This document shows, piece by piece, positions 35,993 to 47,660 of a stretch of 64,000 nucleotides of DNA. The stretch's first letter is position 1, and the number at the start of each line of letters is the position of its first letter. Both the position numbers and the translations under genes were made by a program. Under the pieces are notes generated by a model that saw nothing but the letters and a program-made list of their open reading frames with translations, had not been told where the DNA came from and did no database searches. This DNA comes from Hyaloperonospora brassicae (taxonomy: Eukaryota; Oomycota; Peronosporomycetes; Peronosporales; Peronosporaceae), in NCBI GenBank assembly GCA_947650285.1, contig CANTFL010001332.1:558001-622000 (forward strand), in the 5' to 3' direction.

Positions 35993-38900
35993 CGTAAGAA
36001 GTAGCAATTCGACAGATGGTAAGACGGCGAAAAGAGCGAATTGACGAATGACCAATGGAGTCGCACATAGCGCAGCATTGGAACGCAAATAATTAACTTC
36101 ACACGATGGACATGTTTTACGATGTCTACTTGTGAAAGTGTAATGTTAAGACCTTACTTGGTAAGGATCTCGTTGTCTTTGCTGCAACGGAAGCCTAAAC
36201 AGAAGCGCTACTGGTCCATGCAGACGGCAAACGGTCCGCGATTCAGTTGTGTGCGTGGTCGGCGAAGAGTACTGTTCTGCGCGACAAGTCTCGACATGGA
36301 CCTTCCTGGTCTTCGTGCCTCTCAGCTCTGCACTTCTGCAAAAACAATGCTACACACCAACAACGTATTGCTGCAAAACAAAACTCACTGTTTCGAAGTT
36401 CGACCAGGTCTGACTACTGATCTGAACTCCGCGCGCTTGCGGTTCTTCCACCTTCATCGCGTCAGCGAACGCACTTGAGTGATGTCTGCCACATGTGTAC
36501 AGATGATACACGTTGACGGGCGGTAAGCAGCCTGACAGTGACGCGACACCATGATGGAGTCCAAACCCACTTGCAGGCGCGTACAGCATGACTGCTATCC
36601 GCCACGTCCACAGCAATGTCAGGCATGTCACAAAAAGGAATGCAAATCAGTTTAGTGTCTTTATTTTCTACACGTTTCCTCGGTAACTGTTGGCGTATAT
36701 GCGTACGTCACGAAACTAAAGTGTCCATTGCTTTACTAAATGATCTTCCTGCAAGAAGCTGTCACCACCTACTTTCTTTCTTCTCATTTGCCCATCTCAT
36801 CACATTGGTGTTGTACACCTCTGTGTGTGAGAGACAGCTACACCATTTACAACAGATCCCATGCTGTACGTGTTCAAAACTTCTCCTCGATGATCACACG
36901 TCCGAGTTTGGTTGCGTAAAGAGATACGTGCCTAGATCAAGATGAATACGTTTCTTCGGATGTATCAAACGCGAGGCAGGGGGGTTGACTAGCAGATGTG
37001 TTACCGCCGTATGTGCACTTCCTTCTCGGACTTTATTCATCACTCTCTGAAAGCTTGAGATCAAGTCACGCACACATTGACATGCTTTGCACTCAAACTA
37101 CTACCCTCTGAGTCAAAGTACCAGATCGCAGCCTGAGGGATGTCTGATACGCTGGATCCGTTTTTCTGCTCCTTCATGTTACACAGTGTGAGTACGTTTG
37201 ACTCACAATTACATATTACTTAGCTTGGCTATTTCTTGCGAAAACAACTTGCTTCCTCTGCTGCAATTATCGGACATAGCAACTTGGTTCCTACATGCGG
37301 TGGCAGCTATCTTGCCATTTGACACTCCACCTTGCTGTCTTGTCTGACTCGTCTTTTACCCTGGTTGTCTCGTCCCATATTATTGATCCTCTTTGTCTTG
37401 TTCCTTATCAGTGATCCCGTATGCCGACCTTGTCTGTCGAGTGGTCTACATACATATATGCTTATGGATCCCATCGTCACACAGCATCATTCGAGGTTTC
37501 AACTACTTCAACTCGGTCGCTTATTACACAAGCTACGTCCAGCGTTTTGAGCTTCGCGACGACGAACTTCTGGCCTTGTTGTCGCCAACATGCCGAAGTC
37601 ATTCCAACTGATGACGCTCACATCTCTTCTGTCATTTTTCACCTCTGCATACTCAGCAAAAGCTTCTTTGTTCAAACTCATCGCAAATTTTACCCTCCGA
37701 GTTGCCAACGGTGGCGCTGTAAGCTCATCGCGTTTATTTGTGCATCGCAAGTACGTCTTGTGCATAAGCATTGCATGAGACACAATAAAGTCATGTAATG
37801 ATAAAATTAGCCCTGCCTCGAGGATGCATCTTAAAATGTGCACGTCCATCACTCCTGTTGCTATCATCCTGTAGTGGCCGATCTCGGATGACCACCAGCA
37901 GCTAACTTGTATTATCTGTATCTAATCGAAATTGTTTGTGCTGTAGAAATAGGTTCTCAGTCATACCCCGGTGCCAAACACATAAACGTAAAACGCCTCG
38001 TGATTTTAGTCACTTCTTCAATTTTACATTTGGATATGAAACGGATGTGCCGGTAGTCACGTACTAAGAGCAGGACGAAGCATTCGGTCACTGACAATTG
38101 TGCTACTCAGTGCCCTTTCACCTGAAGTACGTACACAGAGGAAGGCTAACAACTAGCCGATGGTATTTCGGAGTAGTGACAGTAAAACTTGCTTAAATTT
38201 AAGTAAGTCCCCATTCCCTTCTTTTATTAGTCCTACCTCAATCAAATAATATGAGAACATGTATTGAGACGTCTTCTTATTACCAATTGCGCGCGTCAAG
38301 CAGCGATTGGTGAGTCAACGTATTTCATAATCAACAAATGAGTAGGTCCTTGGGTCACTGGTAGATTATCCCTGTATCTTGTGACACCTTACTAGAAACC
38401 CTTCAGCGTAATAATCCTAATCAATTTTACTTATGAATGACGCTACCATAAAACAATATTACCCCGTCATGATACCGACACCCAAATTTAGTAAATGTGA
38501 AAACAATGATGAGTCTTTCGCACATTATCATGCAAATTGATGTGTACAGTTGTCGATGTGCCGCTAGAAGAAAATGAAGTCGAAAAATATAAAAAAAGTG
38601 GCCTTATCGAATATGTGACGTAAATCGACATATGACAAAGTACGGGGTTTCAACGGCGGTATATTTTGGTGGCACAATCACAGTTCATAGATACGTATAA
38701 TCGATGGTGAATCAGTTCTAAACATCAGTGGGACCAATTTTCGTCGATGGAAGCGGGCCAGTGTAAGCTACCTAAAAAGGAACCCAACATATTATCCGGT
38801 TGTGACGACCTTACACTCAACTTGGACGAAAGTTTACTACCTTTAATAAGTAAATAGACAACAACATCATTTTAGACTACAGTATAAGAGACAGGTTCCG

Positions 38901-39463
38901 GGTATACTGCGCTATTTAATAGATTGTACTGTTCACGCGTCAATATTTTTCTCTGTGGTTGATTGAACATCAGATGTAAAGACGTAAAAGTAATTCATAA
39001 TAGCTAAAGAATACGATCGTAGGTCACTAAACTTATCTAATTATAAAGACGTTGTTCGAGACATGCCGACTCTTTGAACCAGTAATGTTCCAAGAGCAAA
39101 GAGTCTTCGTTAGCTATAACCTTTATTTGTCAAGCAAATTATGTGGCTCCGCCACAGCATGTTAGATACGATGAAAAATGAGGAGTATATCGTTATGTCT
39201 ATGTAAAGGCTTGGTCCTTTCAGCACATGCTGTGCGGACCTTCCTGACACGTTCGAAGTGTACCTGTGTGGTAAAGCGAGCTTTCTTGAAAGGGTAGACT
39301 CAAGGAGGGATGGACCGGAGGGACAGGGGCCTCGCGATCGGAAAGGGACTGGAGGCCAAGGGGCCACAGAGGAGAAGCGGCCGTTGGGTTCCAGCCGTTG
39401 AGAGCGGCACCAATTCGGATCGTTCTCAACCACTCGTCGGTCGACCGGGCCACTCGTCGGTAG
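35993..39463. other. Intergenic DNA, no gene recognised
   Basis: About 3.5 kb. On the minus strand at about 36.6-36.2 kb an open stretch with a plausible intron (GTGAGT) could be a small unknown gene, but support is weak. A hydrophobic plus-strand ORF near 37.33 kb starts with TTG, not ATG, and was not called. One copy of the dispersed palindrome lies at 38281. Confidence 0.45.
38281..38312. repeat. 32-bp imperfect palindrome, dispersed copy 2
   Basis: Matches the copy at 23581-23612 at 29 of 32 positions, in the same orientation. Confidence 0.8.
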
Positions 39464-40311
39464 GTACGGCCGACCAAGGCGGCCTCGGTCAACCAAGGCG
39501 GTCTCTGTCACCCAAGGGCCGACCCGGTCACCCTTCGGTGGATACGGCCGATCAAGGCGACCTCGGTCACCCAAGGGCCGACCTGGTCACCCTTTGGTGG
39601 ATACGGACGATCAAGGCGACCTCGGTCACCCAAGGGCCGACCTGGTCACCCTTTGGTGGATACGGACGATCAAGGCGACCTCGGTCACCCAAGGGCCGAC
39701 CTGGTCACCCTTTGGTGGGCACGGCCGATCAAGGCGACCTCGGTCACCCAAGGGCCGGCCTGGTCACCCTTTGGTGGGTACGGCCGATCAAGGCGGTATC
39801 TGTCACCCATCGGCCGACCTGGTCACCCTTTGGTGGGCACGGCCGATCAAGGCGACCTCGGTCACCCAAGGGCCGACCCGGTCACCCTTCGGTAAATACG
39901 GCCGATCAAGGCGACCTCGGTCACCCAAGGGCCGACCTGGTCACCCTTTGGTGGATACGGCCGATCAAGGCGACCTCGGTCACCCAAGGGCCGACCTGGT
40001 CACCCTTTGGTGGATACGGCCGATCAAGGCGACCTCGGTCACCCAAGGGCCGACCTGGTCACCCTTCGGTGGATACGGCCGATCAAGGCGACCTCGGTCA
40101 CCCAAGGGCCGGCCTGGTCACCCTTTGGTGGATACGGCCGATCAAGGCGACCTCGGTCACCCAAGGGCCGACCTAGTCACCCTTTGGTGGATACGGCCGA
40201 TCAAGGCGACCTCGGCCGCCCAAGGGCCGACCTGGTCACCCTTTGGTGGGTACGGCCGATCGAGGCGACCTCGGTCACCCAAGGGCCGACCTGGTCATCC
40301 ATCGGCCGACC
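39464..40311. repeat. 59-bp tandem array (satellite), about 14 copies
   Basis: Thirteen units start every 59 bp from 39543 to 40251, each containing TACGGCCGATCAAGGCGACC and then GTCACCCAAGGGCCGACCT with small variations; a diverged unit precedes them. Because 59 is not a multiple of 3, each reading frame passes through all three frames of the unit and repeats every 177 bp. At least two plus-strand frames stay open through the array, one of them for 288 codons starting in unique sequence at 39310. There is no sign that the frames are translated. Confidence 0.95.
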
Positions 40312-40652
40312 CGGACTATCAAGATCAAGCGTCCCTGACCACTCAGCATAGTGAGTCCAGGCGTAAGGCAAGTACAGAGTAAAGGAGTTTAAAGGATAGG
40401 ACATTATTAAAGACTACTCAATTTGCGATCGAAGCCACACGTCTCGTGGGCCAAGAAGCTTGTAAGTCTACCAACCTGTTCCGGACCAGGGATCTATTTG
40501 GCCCACCCGTTGAATAGACAGTGCTGGTAATACTCAAGTGCAAATAGAACCCCAGAAGGTATATTGTCCTGTAGGTTCGTGGAGTAGAACCCTCCCCAAC
40601 TCAATCCCGCTATAGGAAGCGGTCTCCATACCCTAGTGGTAAGGGAGAGGAT

Positions 40653-40740
40653 ACATAAAGGCCAGGCGGTGGACACCCCTGAGACACATAAAGGCCAGGC
40701 GGTTAACACCCCTGAGACAAGCAAAGGCCAGGCGCTACTA
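40653..40740. repeat. 33-bp tandem repeat, about 2.6 copies
   Basis: Units start at 40653, 40686 and 40719 and share AAAGGCCAGGCG and ACACCCCTGAGAC. The surrounding 40.3-41.04 kb is GC-rich compared with the next stretch and may be part of an unrecognised repeat such as a solo LTR. Confidence 0.85.
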
Positions 40741-41311
40741 GCCATGAGAACTCTGGTTATAAGTCCACTCTCAACCAAGTTGACCGAGTGGCTGCCCTAA
40801 CTGGACCCCGACTGAAGCATATCCGCTCGGGGCACCCAAGGTCGACACACACCAAGACCGACATCTAACTCCATCGCCACGTCCTCCGAAGAGTGATACC
40901 CGCCAAGCCGACGGGTACACAAGGTGATTTTAAGATCCAAGCGGAATAGGAGTACCCCCCTCCTCAAGTCGGCAGTCCGGCACAGTGGGCGGTTTGGAGT
41001 CACGCCAATCGATTTTGGCGACCCACTCCACCACACCTGCAATTATACTAAATAGTTCTTACTATATTCATGTGTTGAGATCGTGTTCACTGTTGGAATT
41101 TCTGTGGTATGTCTCTGGTGATATATAAGGGAAATGACAAACACAATGTTCTGCTCGTGGCATCTGTATGGAGAAGAATATCAGCAATTCATAAAAAATT
41201 ACAAAAAGTTTTTTTATAGCCTTCCTCCATATCAACGACTTTCCAACTTTCATTATACTTTGTAAGCTTACATCCACTTTCATCGAATGAGTATGACCAT
41301 TGACACAGATA

Positions 41312-41325
41312 ACTCACAGTTAAAG
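41312..41325. repeat. Left terminal inverted repeat of pogo copy B
   Basis: CTCACAGTTAAAG is the exact complement of the right end apart from the outermost base. Confidence 0.85.
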
Positions 41326-41743
41326 AGCGCGCTTTGTCCATAAAATTTTGCTGAGTCCTTAAAAAACAAATAACCTTAAAGGACACCACTTCGTTTCTGT
41401 TGAAATATAATTAAATAAGATTTAGGAATTTTCTACAGGAATTGGATAATTGGAATAATTTTCTAGTAAAGTAAGATATTAAGAAAAACGTCGAAATCTA
41501 AGTGATTTGTAATATTAAATATCAGTTCCATTTTTGCGTGCTATTAAGTAAGTGCTGTAAGTTTCAGTATGGGCCACCGAGCTTACTCTTTCGAGAAATA
41601 ATCGGTGATTTGCTGCTGGTGCATGCTCTGTTGAAGCTGTTGGCGGCATTTCTCGGTCAGCAGTTGCATCACCACAATATCAATCTTGTGTGCAATATCG
41701 ATATTGTGTGCGAATAGGTACGTAGACAATTGCATTGCAGCAT

Positions 41744-43084
41744 TCAGCGCGTCGCGATGAGTAAAGAATGGATTTCGTCTTCGTCGCTGTCGTCATCATG
41801 CGGAAATGGCTCAGAGGTGGCAGTTGCATTGGAGTCTGGTTCCCATTCTTTCAAATTGTTTTCACACTCCAGATAGTCATCTACATCCATTCCATCAGAT
41901 AAGGATAGGTTGTCGATTACATTAAACAGGATTAAAAGATCATTGGGACGGACCGGCTCGTCTTGCCTACGGAGCACTGCCGCCATAACTTCCGACACGA
42001 TTCCATTGTGGATCCAACAGTGTCGAATCGTTTCAGGGCGCACCTCAGCCCACGATTTTACCACCTTACGGATTGCGCTAAGAACGTCGAGCTTCTTGTC
42101 CTCCGTCCCTGCCGTCACTATGTCCAGTAGCCGCTACACGAATCGGGCCTTGTACTTGAGCTTAAAGTTGCGAATGATGCCCGCGTCCATCGGCTGCAAA
42201 TGGGAGGTGGTATTTGGCGGAAGGAAGTGAATGTGTACGTTTGAGAGCTCCAAATTGACATGTGAGGTCGCTTTGTCGAGCAGCAGAAGAACTTTTCGCC
42301 AGCTCATTTTGAGATTGTACGCTTTCAACCAATTTGCAAAGATGCCGCCAGTCATCCATGCCTTTGCATTTGCATGGTAGTGGACGGGTAGCTTGGAAAC
42401 TTCGATGGCTTTGAAGCAACGGGGGTTTAAAGACTTGTTGATCACTATAGGGTGCAGTTTCTCAGTCCCATCCACATTGGAGCATATCCCTATGGAAATG
42501 CGCGACTTATCTTTCTTCTTGCCACTCAAAGGCATCGTTGCCAGAGCCCGCGAAGGCATTATACGATAAAATAGACCGATTTCAGCCATATTAAAAACAT
42601 CGCACACCGCGTAGCCGTCGAGAAGGGTCCGGAGTTCCTGGCGCCGCTGGTGAAGGGTCTCTAGCTCGACTGAGGCCGCCTCGCCATGCAGTCGGTAAGA
42701 CTCGATGCTGTGTCGGGCTTTGAGCCTCGACACCCACGAAATCGAGAGCGTAGTCGTTACACCTGCGTCCTCGAGCAGTTGATTGGCTTTCTGGTGGAGG
42801 ATGAAGTCGGTAAACGTGACTTTACTTTGAGTGTCGAGCACGAAATGAAACAGAGTTTTCTCCACCTCGGCATGTCTGCCCTTCTGCTGCCGTTTGGCTC
42901 TCGGATTGAGAACGACAGTAATTTCCTCGCTCAGGATCCTGCTGATCGTGGACCGTGCAACACGGTCTCCAAACTCTCCCAGAACCCATCGACAGAGATC
43001 GGCTTGCGTGAGTCCAGGGTTCTCTCGATGGTGTGTCTGTAGAGCTCTCTTCTGGAAGAAGGAAAGGTGCGTTCGGGGCGCCAT
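41744..43084 (-). pseudogene. pogo/Tigger DDE transposase with one internal stop (copy B)
   Basis: From the ATG at 43084 (MAPRTHLSFFQKRAL) the frame runs to 41744 with a single TAG at 42134-42136, giving about 440 residues. N-terminal pogo helix-turn-helix: LTQADLCRWVLGEFGDRVAR, then a CENP-B-like helix-turn-helix with SWVSRLKARHSIESYRLHG. In the DDE core the first Asp is Ala (FNMAEIGLFYRIMP against the usual NMDETGLFYR). The second (LLLLDKATSH) and third (LQPMDAGIIRNFK) are present. The C-terminal tail is acidic (HDDDSDEDEIHS). The good state of the rest suggests recent loss, or a non-catalytic protein that kept its DNA-binding part. Confidence 0.9.
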
Positions 43085-43280
43085 TCGTACGTCGTGTTTG
43101 TCTGCGGAGGTGTTCGAAATTGCGAATTGTCCTTGCGTGGGGAGAATAAGACGGGTGGCTGGCGTCACTACGTTCTTTTGTCCAATAGCTGTGCGACAGA
43201 AACATAAACTTAAAATTTGTATGTGATTTTGTCCAGTAAAATGCGGTTTTAAAACTGTGTTGGTCCTTTAACCGTGTTCC

Positions 43281-43294
43281 CTTTAACTGTGAGC
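43281..43294. repeat. Right terminal inverted repeat of pogo copy B
   Basis: CTTTAACTGTGAGC, paired with the left end at 41312-41325. Confidence 0.85.
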
Positions 43295-43530
43295 TATCTG
43301 TAACACTTTTAAAACGAACATAACGTCGGTTGTATATGTTACGGCAATACCACTTGGCATAATTGGGAGTAAGCAAATCATTTTCTGTACCAATATGTGT
43401 CGCAGCGACATATTTTGGTCGAATGTTAATCCAAGCTATGCTATCTGTGTACGATCTTTCGATAATTTATATTCGCATCAAGCACTACTTGCTATTGTAC
43501 TTGCTGGTAGGCCTTCAAGCCGTGTGCATC

Positions 43531-44677
43531 TGTGGTGGAGTGGCGATCGCTTAAATTATGAGTCGATCCCAACTCTCCACTGGCGCCCGGACGACCGACT
43601 AACGGAGGGAGTACTCCGATCCCGTGTTCTTGATAGCTTTCCTCACCTTGTGTACCCGTCGGTAGGGCGGGTTGCACTCTTCCAGGTGGACTCGTCTCAA
43701 AAGAAAACTTGATCGTGTTGGGGATGGGGGTGTGATCGTGCAGAAATCTTCACGCGATCACGGGGTACTTGTGGGTACTGACTTGAGTAACCCTGATCTC
43801 AACGAAATTGCCTTGTACACTGTATGGTTGCTTGATCCGCGAGACTTCTGACCACTTGAGCCGTCTCGCGATCTTGCGCCTTGCCTTTACTTGTCTTGCT
43901 GCGTCCGATCGCAGTTGATGTTACTTGAGGGTTCTTGAATACACCTGGCCAAAACAATCCAGGTGTCACACTTGCGTAGACGTTTACCGTTACTCTTTGT
44001 TCAATGGGGGGCCAAAAAAATCCAACCCGGAAGAGATAACGTGTGCCTTGTGAAGTAATTTGAACTCTGTTTGATGTTATCCAATCAATCCTAAGGCCTA
44101 CCCCTATGCCTATCCGTATGTCCTAACCAGATGCCAAGCGTCGCCTTTCCAGGAAAATCGCCCCCTCACATTTGTGTGGTCCACACCCAGTATATCAACC
44201 GTTGTGTCTTTCTTGTGGCCCACCCAAGATGTCCCCACGATCCTACGAGCGGATCGCGATCCTACTAGCGGACCGCGATCTTACTGGCGGATCGTGATCC
44301 TAGCCGTGGATCGCGATCCTAGCCGTGGATCGCGATCTTACTGGCGGATCGTGATCCTACTAGCGTATCGCAGCCGGAGATCAGACTTGCGATCCTGGGT
44401 TAGGATCGCGATCTTCCAGTGAAATCGAGAGTCTTGTCTTGCCCTGTCTCACGACGGATTGCGTAATCAAAACGGGTCTGACCACCCCATAACCTCGTCC
44501 CAGATTGGACGATCCTATCCAATTGGGTTTGGGGTACGTTATCGTCAGCCACCCGTCCCAGCTTGTATCATCCAATCACAGTGATCTTGGTTCAACCGAA
44601 ACGTGGGACCCGTGCGATCGCCCATCCTCGATCGCCACTCCACTTCCCAAAGAGATTTCTTTGAGACCGCTTTACCA
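43531..44677 (-). repeat. LTR of element 2 (left; 3' LTR)
   Basis: 1147 bp, same length as the right LTR. It contains seven 19-bp units at 44239-44371. Confidence 0.95.
44239..44371. repeat. 19-bp x 7 tandem block in left LTR
   Basis: Seven units of the form GATCCTACTAGCGGATCGC with variants (for example GATCTTACTGGCGGATCGT and GATCCTAGCCGTGGATCGC). Each unit has two GATC sites. Confidence 0.95.
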
Positions 44678-44778
44678 GAGCCGTCCTCTGCACCGTCAGA
44701 TATAATACGGTGTTGATCTGGCTGTGCAACCCTGTGAGCCTCATTTCTTCTTTTCGCATTTTCACACCGTTTAACACG

Positions 44779-47441
44779 ATGTCCGATCCGACCCACCCGG
44801 ATCAGGTATCTCCTCCTGCTTCCGGATCGGGGTCTCTTGGATCGCCTTCGGCGATTTCCACTTCAGATGCTGGATCGGGGCCTCTTGGATCGCCTTCGGC
44901 GATACCCACTTCAGATGAAGACTCCATGGCGCCGGCATGCCCCGTGGTCCCCGTTGCCTCCACCGTGCCGGCGAACGAACATGATCGTTCGGCTGTAGTG
45001 ACGTCGATCCAGATGGGGAAAGATCCTGGTAGGCTCTCCATCGCGATCCTTCCGTCGCGATCTTCTTCGACTCCCGCTCCGGACAGGATCTCCGCCGGTC
45101 AAAACATCCCAACTCCAGATCCGAGCGAGCCAATCTTGCTCCCAAGTACTCGGATCGAAGCCTCGGGTTCGATCGATCAAGCCACGTTAAGCGCCGCGAT
45201 CGATTCTCTTTACCTTTGCCTGGACCTTCAACAGGCTGTCGTGGATCGATACCAGAGTATGGAGGCTGCTTTGGAACAGCTGATGATCCAGAATCGTCAG
45301 TTGAGCGAGGATCTTCAGTATCTCCACACCTCCGCGTCCCCTTTCGTCCAGTTCGCACAATCGAAGTACGACTGCTTGCGTGAGCGTTATGAAGACGAGG
45401 TCAAGCAGAGTGACGCTTTTCGGGAGGCGTTGGCCGACCGAGTCGACCAGACCGCTTTGATCGAGCATCTCAAGTCTCAAATACTCCGGACCGTGCGATC
45501 ACGTCATGCCGCTCAGGAGAAAGCCGATCGTGAAGTCGCCGGGGTACGCAAGCAGATGGACGACGCTACCGAGCGGTGGGTGGCTGAAGTCGACAAGTTG
45601 TCCAACAGCTTGAACAAGGCGAAGCGCAAGAAGTCGAAGTACAAGAAGACTGGCCTTCAACTCCGCGAGAAACTGTGTCGTGCACTGAAGCAAGTCTCGA
45701 GGCTACAGGCCGAACTTGGCGAGGCGCAGGATTCCCTATCCGCCCGATCTGTCAAGTGCGAAAAATTGCGTCGCATCGTGTCGGATCGCGACGTCACTTT
45801 GGGCCAGGTGCGGGTTCAGCTCGCGGACATGGCTTCCGAACGCGATCACGCGATAGGAGATCACGCAACCCTTCGGAAGCGCATGGCGTCACTGGTGTCT
45901 TAGGATGCGTCAACCGCACCTACAACGGTGGGATCGTCTGCCTCCGCGCCGGCTCTCACGATTCCTTTGCCAACGACGAACATTCCAGGATCAGATCGTA
46001 AGCGATCTCGCGATCCCTTATCATCGTCCGCCCTGCCACCTCCCAAGAAAATGACTCGATCCGCGCCTTCCACAGCTAAGTCGTCCCCAGTTTGCAGTCC
46101 CAAGGTGGCACGATCCGTTTCTGCAAAACACAAGCCACCCACAGTTCCTGATCCCAAGCCTTCGTCCGCTTCCCGAGACACCCGCGATCCTAAGGGTCGT
46201 CGCGGTCTCAAGACTTCGTCCGCTCCCCAAGACACCCGCGATCCTAAGGGTCGCCGCGATCCCAAAAATCACCATGATCCGGCGAAGCCTGCAGCTTCCC
46301 TGAAACTGGGCAAGCAGAGGCGTCGCAATCCCAGCTTAAGTTCGTCTGAGGAGGAGGATACATCTGCCGGTGAAGACGAGACTTAAGCGGCTTTATCCAG
46401 TTCGCGATATTCTAGTCGTCGTCGAGCGACCAATCCGGTGGCAAAACCTTCGGCTGGGCCTTCTCCAGATCCGATCGTCATAGATTCGCTGAGCCCTCCG
46501 CGCGATCTTCCACCTCCGGTTGATCCTGTCCCGCCTGCCAAGACCAAGACCTCTCGTGTGGACCTTTTCGGAGAGGCTTCCAGCGATTCGGAGGGTGCTA
46601 TCAGCCTTTCTGACTCGCCTCGTGCTCCCGTCAACTCGATGTTGTCTCTGGCGGATTATGACAGCTTGCCTCCCACCAAGATTTCTCGCGACCAGTGGAT
46701 CCCCGGATATCTCGATCGTGTACCGCGATCGTCCGTTCAGGTTTCTCCCTGGTCGGCACGCAGGGTCAGCTGGACGAGCGTCGCGGAAATGGATATTGAC
46801 TTCCTGTACCACCATCTATCTCGCCCCAGAGGCTATATTTTCCCGACGGTAACGGTGTCCAAGTGTCCTCCTCCAACATCTGAGTGGACACCCCGGCTGG
46901 TATGTTTAGCCCAGATCGCGGCTTATACGCCCAAGCTCCTTAGGAGATGGCTACACGTCGGATTGCACCGATCTATTTCCCTCGTACCGGCTGGTAGGAC
47001 CAACTCGCCTCGCTATACTTGGAGTTCGAGGATCGAAACCGGCAGGCTTTGTGGGAGTCGACGCACGCGATCTTCCTGTCCAGCGAACAGCGAGCCCGCG
47101 ACCCTGAGTTGGACCAGTTTTGGAAACATCGGAAGCAGCGTCGATCGCGAGCTGGACCTCGGTGGAAGGCGATCCTTCGATTAATCCTACAAGGCATGAT
47201 CGCAGGTCATTGTGATCTGGACATCCTGTTGGATCCCTTCTTTCTGCACTTTCCGTCGTTCAAGGAGGTTTCCCCCTGGTATCCTGGCTTAGGATGTGAC
47301 TACAAGGGCATCCCCAATTTGATCTCCGCTCTCCCGTTGTTAGATGCCGCTGAACCTTGGCGTTCACAGTATCGTTCTTCTATTGCCGCCCATCCCGGAT
47401 CGTCGATCGCACGATTGCCAGGTAAGTTCTTTCCTGCCTGA
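44779..47441 (+). pseudogene. Antisense accessory gene of element 2 (about 890 codons, broken)
   Basis: It reads opposite to gag-pol, from the ATG at 44779, about 100 bp inside the 3' LTR. One frame runs to about 46.95 kb with stops only at 45901 and 46384; the protein-like sequence then shifts frame (LYLEFEDRNRQALWEST) and ends at 47441. The first 120 residues are Ser/Pro-rich (LGSPSAIPTSDE). Residues about 135-375 form a long coiled coil (QLSEDLQYLH, LNKAKRKKSKYKKTGLQ, LQAELGEAQDSLSARS). A basic, repeat-bearing linker follows (DTRDPKGRRGL, DTRDPKGRRDP) with an acidic SSEEEDTSAGEDE. The C-terminal part (ILLDPFFLHFPSFKEVSPWY) looks globular. No known domain was recognised. The remaining order after at most a few lesions argues that it was a real gene in the recent parent element. 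Confidence 0.7.
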
Positions 47442-47660
47442 TCGATCGGATTTGATTCATATAATTCCATCATTCAATATAATCTTTCTTGATCCTTCAT
47501 CTTGTTCTTCATCTTGAGATCAACTTCTTTTCTTTGCTTTCCAACCGCGATCGGATCCTTTCGATCCGCTATCACCACTCAAATTACATATAACCCCAAT
47601 CCATCATCTCACACCACCTCCCTTTAGCATACGCTAACCACTCATCGCTTCGATCACCCG
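47442..47660. other. Tail-to-tail spacer between antisense gene and pol
   Basis: About 220 bp, AT-rich (with TTCATCTTGTTCTTCATCTT and several TAA), separating the two convergent coding regions of element 2. It probably holds the 3' ends of both transcripts. Confidence 0.5.

Larger units (their letters stand above)
41312..43294 (-). mobile_element. pogo/Tigger DNA transposon (copy B), 1983 bp
   Basis: Ends are inverted repeats: ACTCACAGTTAAAG at 41312 and its near-complement CTTTAACTGTGAGC ending at 43294. TA dinucleotides flank both sides (41310-41311 and 43295-43296), the expected duplication for pogo. The single ORF on the minus strand is a pogo/Tigger transposase. Confidence 0.88.

Noticed and set aside
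36200..36631. Small minus-strand gene with one intron
   Set aside because: A plausible donor and acceptor exist, but there is no recognised motif and no clear start.
37332..37550. Possible secreted protein with hydrophobic N-terminus
   Set aside because: The ORF begins with TTG and has no ATG before the hydrophobic segment; no RXLR or other effector motif follows.
39464..40311. CRISPR-like array
   Set aside because: The units are directly adjacent with no unique spacers, and the genome is eukaryotic.
39310..40382. Long ORFs through the 59-bp array taken as a repeat protein
   Set aside because: Open frames result from a stop-free 59-bp unit in several frames; no start context or flanking coding sequence supports translation.
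42822..43376. 184-codon minus-strand ORF
   Set aside because: Overlaps the pogo copy B transposase in another frame and crosses its TIR.
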